64,000 bases of DNA from Nonomuraea montanisoli (GTDB lineage Bacteria; Actinomycetota; Actinomycetes; Streptosporangiales; Streptosporangiaceae). Under the pieces are notes generated by a model. The model had not been told where the DNA came from. It saw only the letters and a list, made by a program, of their open reading frames with translations, and did no database searches. The DNA lies in assembly GCF_013363975.1 (NCBI RefSeq), contig NZ_JABWGN010000006.1:496001-560000 (forward strand). The letters run 5' to 3'. The position numbers and the translations under genes were made by a program. Positions 37,565 through 47,813 of this stretch are shown here, piece after piece (positions within the stretch are counted from its first letter, which is position 1; every line of letters begins with the position of its first letter).

Positions 37565-40390
37565 TCAGACGCGGCTCCACTTCTGGTTGCTCTGGCCGTT
37601 GCACGTCCAGATCTGGACCTTGGTGCCGTTGGCGGTGCCGGCGCCGGCCACGTCGAGGCACTTGTTCGCCCCGACGGCGGTGACGGTGCCGTCGGCGTTG
37701 AGGCGCCACTTCTGGTTGTTCTGGCCGTTGCAGTCCCAGATGATCACCGCAGTGCCGTCCGCCGTGGCCGCGCCGTTCACGTCCAGGCACTTGCCGCCGT
37801 ACACCCGCAGCTCGCCGGAGCTCGTGGAGGTCCACTGCTGGCTGGACTGGGCGTTGCAGTCCCAGATCTGCGTCTGCGCGCCGTTGGCCTGGGAGGCGCC
37901 GCTGACGTCGAGGCATCGGCCCGACCCCGCGCCCTTCAGCGCGCTCGTGCTCCCCGGCGGTGACGTGCCGGTGTCGAGCGTGAAGGCGTCGACGTCGAAC
38001 AGGTAGCCCTGTCCGGTCGGCCCGCGGAAGACGAGGTACAGCGTCGTGGTCCCGGACGGCGCGCCGGCGAGGCTCGCCGAGACGTCGGTGAAGGTGTCCC
38101 ACCCGCCGGTGCTCGCGACGTTCACCGTTCCCAGCAGCGTGCCCGTGGCCGAGCCCGCCCGCACCTCGATCCGGCCGCCCGCGCCCGCCGACGACACCCG
38201 GGCGGTGATCCTGCTGACGCCGCCCAGGTTGTACGGCTGGAAGGAGATCCAGTCGCCGTCGTCGGTGAAGCCGACCGTCCTGCCGCCCTCGGCGGTGCCG
38301 TGCTCGGCCGTCTGCACACCCTGCTGGGCGCCGAAGTGCTCGGCCTGCCGGTGCCGAGGCTGGAGCGTACGGGCGCTGGTGGAGGTCAGGCCGCCCTGGT
38401 CGGTGTAGGAGGCCTCGAAGACGCCGTAGATGTTGGCCGCGGCGTCGTGCTCGCCGTCGACCGGCACCGGGATGGAGCCCGAGCACCCCGTCCTGGAGGT
38501 GATCTGGTGACGGTGGCTGTCGTGGCCGAGGAAGTAGGCGACGGTGACCTTGGCGCAGTCGATCGTGCCGTCCTCCGGGTCGCTGACGGCGACCTGGAAG
38601 GGCACGGTGTCGCCGAAGGCGAACGGCTGCCCGTCGGCCGGGGTGGTCAACGTCACCGCCGGGGCGGTGTTGCCGACGACCACGCTCACGCTCGCGGTTC
38701 CGGTCAGCCCCTGCGGGTCGCGGACGGTGAGGGTGACGGTGCGGGAGCCGTTCGCGGTGTAGGTCTTGCTCGGGTTCGCCGCCGTGGACGTGGTGCCGTC
38801 GCCGAAGTTCCAGGAGTACGTCAGCGCGCCGCCCTCGGGGTCGGAGCTGCCCGCGGACGAGAAGTTCACCGTCAGCGGAGCCTGTCCCGACGTCCTGTCG
38901 GCGGAGGCTCGGGCGATGGGGTTGCGGTTGGCCTGGCCGATGTACTCGATCCGGTACAGCGCCTGGTTGTCCCTCCCGTCGCCGTAGTCCAGGACGTACA
39001 GGGCCCCGTCGGGGCCGAAGGCCATGTCCATCACCTGGGTGCCGGTCCAGGGGAACGCGGAGATCTCCCCGTAGCCCCCGTCGGCCCTGACCTCGATGGC
39101 CTTGATCCAGCGGCGGCCGTACTCACCGGCGAAGTAGCGCCCGTCCAGGACCTGCGGGAATTTGACGGCCGAGGTGAGGTTCGGGTCGTAACGGTAGACC
39201 GGGCCGCCCATCGGCGACTCCGACCCGGAGCCGAACTCCGGCGGTGATCCGGCATCGCCGGCGTAGCGGATCCACGCCGGTCTGGCCGGGGGCAGCGTGG
39301 CCTGGCCGGTGTTGCGGAAGGAGTTGTTGGCCGGGCCGCCCGCGCAGTTGTACTTCGGGCCGGTGCTGTTGGAGGCGAAGTTCCACTCGTTGTAGGTCTC
39401 ACTGGTGGTGTTCGTGCCCGTGCAGTACGGCCAGCCGTAGTTGCCCGGACCGGTGACGCGGTCGAACTCCACCTGCCCGCTGGGGCCGCGGTTGGCGTTG
39501 GTCACGCCCGCGTCCGGCCCGTAGTCGCCCAGGTAGACGATGCCGGTCGCCTTGTCCACGCTCATCCGGAACGGGTTGCGGAACCCCATCGCGTAGATCT
39601 CCGGCCGGGTCCTCGCCGTGCCGGGCGGGAACAGGTTGCCGGCGGGGATCGTGTAGGTGCCGTCCGGCTGCGGCTTGATCCGCAGGACCTTGCCGCGCAG
39701 GTCGTTGGTGTTGGCTGCGGAGCGCTGGGCGTCGTACTGCGGGTTGCGGTCGGTCCGCTCGTCCAGCGGGGAGTAGCCGCTCGACTCGAACGGGTTGGTG
39801 TCGTCGCCGGTCGTCAGGTACAGGTTGCCGGCCGCGTCGAAGTCGAGGTCGCCGCCGACGTGGCAGCACATCCCCCGGTCGTTCGGCACCTCCAGCACGA
39901 CCTTCTCGCTGGTCAGGTCGAGCGTGTCGTCGGGCTTCACGGTGAAGCGGGACAGGTTGAGGTGGCCCTTCCACTGGTCGAACTGCGCCTGCGTGCCGTT
40001 GCTCGGCGCGTCGCCGTTCGGCGTGCTCAGCCGGGGCGAGTAGTAGAGCCACACGTACCGGTTCGACGCGAAGCCCGGGTCGACCGCCACCCCCTGGAGG
40101 CCCTCCTCGTCGTGCGTGTAGACGTTGAGCCTGCCGGCCACTTTCGTGCTGCCGTTGACGTCGGTGACGCGCACCGTGCCGTCGCGCGCCGTGTGCAGCA
40201 CCGACCGGTTCGGCAGCACCGCCAGCGACATCGCCTCACCCAGCTCCGCTCCGCCCGAGGCGAGCGACACCTGCTGGTAGTCGGAGGCCGGGATGACCAG
40301 CGCCTCCGCCGAGGAGGCGGTGAGCACGAGGGCTCCCGGAGTGATCAGCGCCAGCGTGGTGAGCAAGGTCAGCCACGGACATCGGGACAT
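37565..40390 (-). CDS. Secreted PQQ-type sugar dehydrogenase (GSDH) + PKD + CBM6 + CBM13 protein
   Basis: A 941-residue secreted protein. Signal peptide about 1-30; GSDH propeller about 35-485 (GVAVDPGFASNRYVWLYYS, MCCHVGGDLDFDAAGNLYLT, AANTNDLRGKVLRIKPQ, YAMGFRNPFRMSVDKATG); PKD about 492-580 (DPEGGALTYSWNFGDGT); a beta domain; CBM6 about 685-805 (FTDDGDWISFQPYNLGG); CBM13 at the end. It is the ThuA-less relative of the 30689-34165 protein. ATG 40390 has GGAAGGAA upstream. It is the middle gene of a likely three-gene operon (beta-helix enzyme, GSDH, ThuA-hydrolase). Electron acceptor and sugar are unknown. Confidence 0.9.
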   Translation of the reverse strand: MSRCPWLTLLTTLALITPGALVLTASSAEALVIPASDYQQVSLASGGAELGEAMSLAVLPNRSVLHTARDGTVRVTDVNGSTKVAGRLNVYTHDEEGLQGVAVDPGFASNRYVWLYYSPRLSTPNGDAPSNGTQAQFDQWKGHLNLSRFTVKPDDTLDLTSEKVVLEVPNDRGMCCHVGGDLDFDAAGNLYLTTGDDTNPFESSGYSPLDERTDRNPQYDAQRSAANTNDLRGKVLRIKPQPDGTYTIPAGNLFPPGTARTRPEIYAMGFRNPFRMSVDKATGIVYLGDYGPDAGVTNANRGPSGQVEFDRVTGPGNYGWPYCTGTNTTSETYNEWNFASNSTGPKYNCAGGPANNSFRNTGQATLPPARPAWIRYAGDAGSPPEFGSGSESPMGGPVYRYDPNLTSAVKFPQVLDGRYFAGEYGRRWIKAIEVRADGGYGEISAFPWTGTQVMDMAFGPDGALYVLDYGDGRDNQALYRIEYIGQANRNPIARASADRTSGQAPLTVNFSSAGSSDPEGGALTYSWNFGDGTTSTAANPSKTYTANGSRTVTLTVRDPQGLTGTASVSVVVGNTAPAVTLTTPADGQPFAFGDTVPFQVAVSDPEDGTIDCAKVTVAYFLGHDSHRHQITSRTGCSGSIPVPVDGEHDAAANIYGVFEASYTDQGGLTSTSARTLQPRHRQAEHFGAQQGVQTAEHGTAEGGRTVGFTDDGDWISFQPYNLGGVSRITARVSSAGAGGRIEVRAGSATGTLLGTVNVASTGGWDTFTDVSASLAGAPSGTTTLYLVFRGPTGQGYLFDVDAFTLDTGTSPPGSTSALKGAGSGRCLDVSGASQANGAQTQIWDCNAQSSQQWTSTSSGELRVYGGKCLDVNGAATADGTAVIIWDCNGQNNQKWRLNADGTVTAVGANKCLDVAGAGTANGTKVQIWTCNGQSNQKWSRV
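37568..37939 (-). repeat. CBM13 module 5 (GSDH-PKD)
   Basis: Nearly identical to module 6 in the first two units (differs in NAQSSQQW), but the end NGQSNQKWSRV matches module 4, its operon neighbour. Confidence 0.9.
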
Positions 40391-40486
40391 GGGTATTCCT
40401 TCCTGACATACGACGACCAGTCAGGGCAAGGGCGCGCCGTTGCGCGGTTGCCGGAGCCGTGCTTCGCGCGAAGGAGCGCCGCGGCG

Positions 40487-42880
40487 TCAGGCTCGGGTCC
40501 ATTTCTGGTTGGCGCCGCCGTGGCAGGTCCAGATCTGGACCTTGGTGCCGTTGGCGGTACCGGCGCCGGCCACGTCGAGGCACTTGTTCGCCCCGACGGC
40601 GGTGACGGTGCCGTCGGCGTTGAGGCGCCACTTCTGGTTGTTCTGGCCGTTGCAGTCCCAGATGATCACCGCGGTGCCGTCCGCCGTGGCCGCGCCGTTG
40701 ACGTCCAGGCACTTGCCGCCGTAGACCCGCAGCTCACCGGAGCTCGTGGAGGTCCACTGCTGGTTGGACTGACCGTTGCAGTCCCAGATCTGCGTCTGCG
40801 CGCCGTTGGCCTGGGAGGCGCCGCTGACGTCGAGGCACCGGCCCGACCCCGCCCCCTTCAGCGCGCTCGTGCTCCCCGGCGGTGACGTGCCGGTCCGGGG
40901 GCCGGCGGCCGCCATCACGGCCTGGGCGCCCGCCGGCCAGGCGCCGTTGCCGACGGTGACGTTGCCGCGGACGACGTTGCCCCGCTCACCGTTGGTGACG
41001 TTGGTGCTGCCGTTGGTCGACCAGTTGTCGGTGACGGTCCAGTTGCCCATGTTCTCGCCGCCCCAGTAGTTGGCGGTGGCCCAGGTGCCGGTGTTCGACA
41101 GCACGTTGCGGGTGACGGTGTAGTACTTGGAACCCTCGTCGAAGTAGACCCCGAACCAGCCGTTGGTCCGCAGGCAGTGGTTGTCGCTGATCACGGCGTC
41201 CGGGTTCCAGGACAGCGTGTAGATGCACCCGCCGTCGGTCATCTGCTGCATGACGTCGTGGACGTAGTTGCCGACGAGCCGGTTGCCGGACGCGGTGGTG
41301 GCCGTGGTGTACCGCGGCTGGTAGTCGTACAGACCACGGTTGGTGTACTGGTTGTTGCCGCCGGGCTCGTTGGCGCCCCAGCCGTAGCCGATCGACATGC
41401 CGGTGTACGGCATGTTGTAGACCTCGTTGTGCGACACGTCGGTGTTGGTGACGTAGGTGGTCAGGACCGAGACGACGCCCCGGTAGTCCAGGCCGAGGTC
41501 GTGGATCCGGTTGTCGGTGACCGTGATGTTCCGGTTGGTCATCCGCGGGTCGCCGGGGTGGTGCGCGTCGGCGCGCACACCGCCCACCAGGATGCCGCCG
41601 GCCGAGCCGCGGGCGACCTCGGAGCGGGTGACCGTGATGTCGCTCGCGCCCAGCCCTACGCCGCTGGCGTGCGCGTTGGCGTCGTTGCCGATGCCGACGG
41701 CGGTCTGCCCCAGGTTGACGAACCGGGAGTCGGTGAAGGTGACGTGGTGGGCGGCGGAGACCTGTACGGCGGCGGGCATCTGGTACCAGTGAGGCCGCAC
41801 GGCCTCGAACTGCCGGCAGCCCTCCTGGCAGGAGGTCAGCCGATCGGCGGGCCAGTTCCAGTCGCCCGCGATGTAGGCGCCGGTCTGCTGGTCCGCGTAG
41901 CCCTGGGCGCCGCTCGGCCCGAGCCAGCTCGTACCGGTGAAGGTGATCCCGCTGAAGGTGATGTGGTGTGCGGGCGCGTCGTAGGTGTCCCCGACGTTCA
42001 CCAGGGACTGCAGCACGGGCAGCTCGACGCTGATGTCGCTCATGGTCTGGCCGGCCGCCGGGATGTACGACAGGACGCCGGTCGCGGGGTTGAGGTACCA
42101 CTCACCCGGCGCGTCCAGGAACTCGTACGCGTTCTCCAGGTACAGCGGACCCGCCCGGTGCGGCTGCGTGAAGGTGTCGTACCCGAAGGTGTTGTTGTTC
42201 CAGCCGGGCTGCTGCATCGTGATGACGTTGCCGCCGATGCTCTGCACCCGCGCGTACCGGTCGGTGAAGGAGCCGACGCTCTCCATCTCGACCCGGTTCT
42301 GGTCGGCCAGGTTGTTGAGGTAGCTCAGCGCGCCGTTGCCGAACCTCAGGCCCGTGCTGGTCGCGGTGAAGTCGGCCCGGTTCACCTGGGTGCGGGCGCG
42401 CGTGGCGACGGCGCCGTTGACGTACAGTTGCCGCGCGTCGATCCCGGTGCCGACGTCGGCGCGCCAGATGTTCTTCCCGGGGTCCGCCAGTGACCATCCG
42501 GTGACCGCCCGGGCTCCGCTGATGACGGGCCGGGCGCCCGCCGCGGCCCGCCAGGTGACGGTGTGGCCGTTGGTCCCGGAGTCGGCGGCGGTCAGCCGGA
42601 GCGGCGCCGGGAGCCGGTACACCCCGTCGGCCAGCTCGACGACGATGTCGTCGGTCATGGCGCCGTTCAGCGACCGCACGGCCGCCTGCGCCGCGGACAG
42701 CGAGCACGGCTGGGCGGAGGCGCAGGCGGTGCCGGTGCCGGAGGGTGAGGCGTACAGGGTCGTGGTGGCCGCGAGGGCCGAGGTGACCGAGACCACGAGG
42801 GCGGAGGCCGCGGCCAGCACCGCGGCGAGGACGCCGGTCAGGACCGGTCTCAGTGCCCGGGCGGGCGAAGAAGATGGCAC
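40487..42880 (-). CDS. Secreted right-handed beta-helix glycan-active protein (GH141-like) with CBM13
   Basis: A 797-residue secreted protein. Signal peptide about 1-38; then LYASPSGTGTACASAQPCSL, VVELADGVYRLPAPLRLTAA, GARPVISGARAVTGW and ARQLYVNGAVATRARTQVN, a pattern I associate with glycoside hydrolase family 141 (alpha-fucosidase/xylanase) and related beta-helix enzymes. About residues 250-640 are parallel beta-helix rungs (ITVTRSEVARGSAGGILVGG, NITVTDNRIHDLGLDYRG, YNMPYTGMSIGYGW). CBM13 at the end. GTG 42880 has AGAGGA upstream. It is the first gene of the beta-helix/GSDH/ThuA-hydrolase group. The family call is moderate; the fold and secretion are clear. A polysaccharide lyase is the alternative. 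Confidence 0.75.
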   Translation of the reverse strand: MPSSSPARALRPVLTGVLAAVLAAASALVVSVTSALAATTTLYASPSGTGTACASAQPCSLSAAQAAVRSLNGAMTDDIVVELADGVYRLPAPLRLTAADSGTNGHTVTWRAAAGARPVISGARAVTGWSLADPGKNIWRADVGTGIDARQLYVNGAVATRARTQVNRADFTATSTGLRFGNGALSYLNNLADQNRVEMESVGSFTDRYARVQSIGGNVITMQQPGWNNNTFGYDTFTQPHRAGPLYLENAYEFLDAPGEWYLNPATGVLSYIPAAGQTMSDISVELPVLQSLVNVGDTYDAPAHHITFSGITFTGTSWLGPSGAQGYADQQTGAYIAGDWNWPADRLTSCQEGCRQFEAVRPHWYQMPAAVQVSAAHHVTFTDSRFVNLGQTAVGIGNDANAHASGVGLGASDITVTRSEVARGSAGGILVGGVRADAHHPGDPRMTNRNITVTDNRIHDLGLDYRGVVSVLTTYVTNTDVSHNEVYNMPYTGMSIGYGWGANEPGGNNQYTNRGLYDYQPRYTTATTASGNRLVGNYVHDVMQQMTDGGCIYTLSWNPDAVISDNHCLRTNGWFGVYFDEGSKYYTVTRNVLSNTGTWATANYWGGENMGNWTVTDNWSTNGSTNVTNGERGNVVRGNVTVGNGAWPAGAQAVMAAAGPRTGTSPPGSTSALKGAGSGRCLDVSGASQANGAQTQIWDCNGQSNQQWTSTSSGELRVYGGKCLDVNGAATADGTAVIIWDCNGQNNQKWRLNADGTVTAVGANKCLDVAGAGTANGTKVQIWTCHGGANQKWTRA
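40490..40861 (-). repeat. CBM13 module 6 (beta-helix enzyme)
   Basis: Close to the consensus of the ten copies. About 100 bases of its second and third units match the opposite-strand modules 7, 9 and 10 with only a few differences, including silent positions. Confidence 0.92.
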
Positions 42881-43221
42881 GGTGGTTCCTCTGGGAGGTG
42901 GAGGGGTGCACAGGTCACGATCCAGCCGTGGAGGTCCCGGAGGGAGCGCGTCTCCGGACCTCGCTCCCTATTACGATCTGGGCGCTGATGCCCGTCAAGC
43001 CCTTAAGCCCACTTATCTCGCCCTGCGCACACCGGGACTCTGCCCCCGGTGATCCTGTTCACGTCGTTGACCGGCGGCGATGCCCCGCGGTGCGACCGTC
43101 CATGACGATCATCTCCGGATGAATCATTCACATGTGTGCTACTGATCAGGCACTGCTCTTCGGCGGCCGGGCCACGCCGATCAGTCATACTCTTGCTGGG
43201 GAACGGCGAGGAGGAAGCACG
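42881..43221. promoter_or_regulatory. Divergent control region between beta-helix gene and gntR
   Basis: 341 bases without a gene. For the minus strand: GATAAG (43017-43012), TTGACG (42998-42993) as -35 with TAATAG or CGTAAT near 42970 as -10, and a leader hairpin with arms at 42931-42942 and 42952-42962. For the plus strand: CATACT near 43190 as possible -10, SD GGCGAGGAGGAAG before GTG 43222. Short palindromes CACATGTG and CTGATCAG lie near 43130-43150. Confidence 0.55.
42931..42962 (-). promoter_or_regulatory. Leader hairpin of the beta-helix gene
   Basis: GAGGTCCCGGAG and CTCCGGACCTC pair over 11 bp with a single bulged base. It lies in the predicted 5' untranslated region about 50 bases before the start and could protect the mRNA or act in regulation. 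Confidence 0.45.
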
Positions 43222-43959
43222 GTGACCGACGCCCCGCGCGAGAGCGGATACCGGCCGGGCTACGAGGTGGCCGCGGAGCAGCTGCTGGAGTTGATCGTCC
43301 GGCTGCGCCTGCGCCCGGGAGATCGCCTGCCGACCGAGAACGAGCTGGCCCGGCAGCTCGGCACCAGCCGCACCGTCGTCCGCGAGGCGGTGAAGATCCT
43401 CTCCGCGCTCGGCCGGGTGCGCGCCCAGAAGGGGCGCGGCCTGTACGTGGCCGACGACGAGGGGATGCTCGGCACCGGGCGCTGGGCGTCCTTCTTCCTG
43501 CCCACCGACCTGGACCACGTCTACATGCTGTTCGAGTTCCGCCGGGCGCAGGAGATGGAGACCAGCCGGCTGGCCGCCCGCCGCGCCACGCCGGCGGAGC
43601 TGCGGGCCATCGAGGACGCGGCCGCCAGGTGCCGCCACGGCTTCGAGACCGGACGCGAAGACCTGTTCAACGAGGGCGACGACACCTTCCACACCGCCAT
43701 CGCCACGGCCGCGCACAACATGTTCCTCCAGATCGCCGTGCAGGAGGCGCGGCGGCTGCAGGCGCAGTCCAGCCTCATCGGGCTGCGCGGCTCGGTGGGC
43801 GGGCACGCCGCCGAGGCCGTCGAGGAACACGAGGCGATCTACCAGGCCATCCGCGCCGGCGACCCCGAAGCGGCCGCCCAGGCCGCCGCCACGCACATCG
43901 ACAACACGCTCGACGACTACCGCCGGGAGATCCGGCAGCGCCTGTTCTCGTCCCACTGA
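43222..43959 (+). CDS. GntR family regulator, FadR subfamily
   Basis: A 245-residue GntR-type regulator. Winged helix: VAAEQLLELIVRLRLRPGDR, LPTENELARQLGTSRTVVRE, LSALGRVRAQKGRGLYV. The C-terminal FCD domain is all-helical with metal-site-type residues (NEGDDTFHTAIATAAHN, EHEAIYQAIRAGDPEAA). GTG 43222 with GAGGAGGA upstream is chosen. FadR-type regulators often sense sugar acids or short acids. It is divergent from the beta-helix operon and upstream of the GH54 gene, so it may control either. Confidence 0.9.
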   Translation: MTDAPRESGYRPGYEVAAEQLLELIVRLRLRPGDRLPTENELARQLGTSRTVVREAVKILSALGRVRAQKGRGLYVADDEGMLGTGRWASFFLPTDLDHVYMLFEFRRAQEMETSRLAARRATPAELRAIEDAAARCRHGFETGREDLFNEGDDTFHTAIATAAHNMFLQIAVQEARRLQAQSSLIGLRGSVGGHAAEAVEEHEAIYQAIRAGDPEAAAQAAATHIDNTLDDYRREIRQRLFSSH

Positions 43960-43961
43960 CC

Positions 43962-44012
43962 CCGCCGCCCGCGGGCCAAACCGGCCGGGACGTGCGCCCG
44001 CGCGGGCGGCGG
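43962..44012 (+). terminator. Inverted repeat after gntR
   Basis: CCGCCGCCCGCG (43962-43973) and CGCGGGCGGCGG (44001-44012), perfect 12-bp arms, two bases after the gntR stop; probable terminator. Confidence 0.6.
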
Positions 44013-44026
44013 ATGAACGTTTCATC
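44012..44026. promoter_or_regulatory. GATGAA-cgt-TTCATC operator candidate upstream of GH54 gene
   Basis: Perfect 6-bp arms with a 3-base centre, about 95 bases upstream of the GH54 -35 box; related in form to the TGAAA-N-TTTCA sites at 34567 and 51062. Confidence 0.5.
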
Positions 44027-44108
44027 GGGGCCCGGCCCGGCCGAGCGCGGGCCGGGCCGATGAGCGCCACCGGGCGAGCCTCTCGCCGAGTCCGCACAGG
44101 GTGGAGCC

Positions 44109-45771
<1,663 letters not shown>

Positions 45772-45787
45772 CCCGCATCATCACCGG

Positions 45788-46984
45788 TCAGTCGCGGAAG
45801 GCGCCGTCCCGTCCCGGTGACCGCTCCGGCCGGAAGCCGTCGGCCACCGCCAGCAGCCGTCGTCCGGCGTGCTCCGGCCGGATGTGCGGGCCCTCGGCGG
45901 CCCTGGCGTCCGGCCGCGGGAGGTCGGCGTCGAAGGCGCGCTCGTCGAGGGTGATGCCCAGGCCCGGCGCGTCGCCGAGCACGAAGGAGCCGTCCTCGAC
46001 GTACAGGTCGAGCGAGATCCCCCACGGCGGGCGCAGGTCCTGAAGCTCGCTGGCCAGGTGGTTCGGCACCGACGTCGCGGCGTGCAGCAACGCGACCGGT
46101 GTGGTGCCGATCGGGCTCACCGGCAGGTCATGGGCGTGCGCCAGGGCGGACACCCGCAGGAAGTGGGACACCCCCCACACCGCGGCCGTCTGCACGATGT
46201 CGACCGCCCCCGCGGCCAGCAGCGGACGGAACTGTTCGAGCCCGGTGAGGTTCTCCCCGGTGGCGACCGAGGCGCGCACGCCACGGCCGACGGCGGCCAG
46301 GCCCTCGGCGTCCCACCGCCGCACCGGCTCCTCGATCCAGGTGAGATCCAGGGTGCGCTCCAGCTCGCAGACGTGCCGGACCGCCTGCTTGCGGGTCCAT
46401 GCCTCGTTCACGTCCAGCATGAGCCCCGGCCGCGATCCGCGCCCGGCCTCGGTCAGGACGTCGCGTACCAGCGTCAGGCGGCGCCGGTCGCGTTCGATGT
46501 CCAGGCCGCCCTTGATCTTGGCCGCGCGCAGGCCGTGCTCGGCGTAGGCCCGGTAGACCGAGACGAGCTCGTCGTCGGTCAGGCCGATGTCCAGGCCCGA
46601 GGCGTAGGCGGGCACCGTCCTGTCGCGTCCGCCCAGCAGGCGCCAGAGCGGTTCGCCGGCCGCCTGCGCCTTGATGTCCCACAGGGCGGTGTCGAGCGCG
46701 CCGATCGTGCCGAACACGGCGCCCGCGTGCCCCGCCTTGAAGGTATGCCGCAGCATGCGGTCGTAGAGCGCCGTCACGCCGCGCGGGTCCTCGCCCTCGA
46801 TCGCGGCGAACACGGCGTCGATCTGCACGTGCGGCCCGAGGCCGACGCCGGTGATGCCCTCGTCGGTGTCCACCAGGACGATCGGCACCGGGACGGTCCC
46901 GTCGGCGAAGACGCCGTTGGCGTCACCGACCGGGCGTCCCCATTCCTGGATCGTCGTCGCGGTCCTATACCCCGTGATCCGCAT
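45788..46984 (-). CDS. Mandelate racemase/muconate lactonizing enzyme family (sugar-acid dehydratase-like)
   Basis: A 398-residue enolase-superfamily enzyme. Motifs: Lys base in LRAAKIKGGLD, metal ligands Asp in GLMLDVNEAW, Glu in LTWIEEPVRRWD and Glu in SVATGENLTG; then AGAVDIVQTAAVWGVSHF and LPVSPIGTTPVALLHAA. These enzymes remove water from sugar acids such as fuconate, rhamnonate or galactarate, or racemise alpha-hydroxy acids. It starts one base after the permease stop, so it belongs to the ABC transporter operon. A fuconate- or arabinonate-type substrate would fit the fucosidase and arabinosidase neighbours, but this is inference. Confidence 0.88.
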   Translation of the reverse strand: MRITGYRTATTIQEWGRPVGDANGVFADGTVPVPIVLVDTDEGITGVGLGPHVQIDAVFAAIEGEDPRGVTALYDRMLRHTFKAGHAGAVFGTIGALDTALWDIKAQAAGEPLWRLLGGRDRTVPAYASGLDIGLTDDELVSVYRAYAEHGLRAAKIKGGLDIERDRRRLTLVRDVLTEAGRGSRPGLMLDVNEAWTRKQAVRHVCELERTLDLTWIEEPVRRWDAEGLAAVGRGVRASVATGENLTGLEQFRPLLAAGAVDIVQTAAVWGVSHFLRVSALAHAHDLPVSPIGTTPVALLHAATSVPNHLASELQDLRPPWGISLDLYVEDGSFVLGDAPGLGITLDERAFDADLPRPDARAAEGPHIRPEHAGRRLLAVADGFRPERSPGRDGAFRD

Positions 46985-46985
46985 G

Positions 46986-47813
46986 TCAGCCCTTCGTGGA
47001 ACCGGCGGTGACGCCTTCGGCGATCTGGCGCTGAAGGAACAGATAGAGCATCAGCACGGGCACCGCCGCGATCAGGACTCCCGAGGCGAAGGTCGGGATG
47101 TCGTCGGAGTACTGTCCGCGCAGCGAGTTGACCCCGATCATGAGGGTGCGATGCTCGGGCGACGGCATCATCAGCAGGGAGATGAGCACGTCGTTCCAGC
47201 AGAACAGCATGTCGAGGATGCCGACCGACAGCAGCGCCGGCACGCCCAGCGGCAGCATGATCCGCCGGTACACGCCGTACACCGTGTTCCCGTCGATCCT
47301 GGCCGCGTCCACGATCTCCGCCGGGATGGTCCGATAGTGGCTGGTCATCAGGAAGACGGTGAACGGGAGGAACTGCGCCACGTAGGCCAGGATCAGGCCC
47401 GGATAGGTGTCGACGAGGCCGGTGTCCGCCATGATCCTGGTGAGCGGCACCATGATCACCTGGAACGGGACGAACAGTCCCGCGAGACAGCCCAGGTAGA
47501 TCAGCGACGAACCGCGGAAGCGCAGCCGGCTCAGCGCGAAACCCGCCATGGAGCCCAGCAGCAACAGCAGTGCCACGGCGAACGCCACGACGACGAAGGA
47601 GTTGGCGAAGTACCGCGCCATTCCGGCGCCGGCCCACGCCTCCGCGAGGTTGTCCCAGCGCAGGGAACCCGCCGGGGCGAACCGGTCGAGGACGTACTCG
47701 CGCCGGGTCTTCATCGCGACGTTCGCGGTGAACAGGAGCGGATAGACCGTCACCAGCGCGAGAACGGCCATCGGAACGGCGGCCGCCCACCTGGCCGGAC
47801 GCATGCCCGGCAT
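46986..47813 (-). CDS. ABC sugar transporter permease, MalG type
   Basis: A 275-residue inner-membrane permease with six hydrophobic segments. The EAA loop that contacts the ATPase is EIVDAARIDGNTVYGVYRRI then MLPLGVP. The C terminus LYLFLQRQIAEGVTAGSTKG is a hallmark of MalG-like (CUT1) permeases. Its ATG overlaps the stop of the upstream permease by one base. No ATPase gene is in the operon; a shared MsiK-like ATPase elsewhere is expected, as is usual in actinobacteria. Confidence 0.93.
   Translation of the reverse strand: MPGMRPARWAAAVPMAVLALVTVYPLLFTANVAMKTRREYVLDRFAPAGSLRWDNLAEAWAGAGMARYFANSFVVVAFAVALLLLLGSMAGFALSRLRFRGSSLIYLGCLAGLFVPFQVIMVPLTRIMADTGLVDTYPGLILAYVAQFLPFTVFLMTSHYRTIPAEIVDAARIDGNTVYGVYRRIMLPLGVPALLSVGILDMLFCWNDVLISLLMMPSPEHRTLMIGVNSLRGQYSDDIPTFASGVLIAAVPVLMLYLFLQRQIAEGVTAGSTKG

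Noticed and set aside
43130-43150. CACATGTG and CTGATCAG palindromes upstream of gntR
   Set aside because: Eight-bp palindromes are expected by chance in this length; no second copy near related genes.
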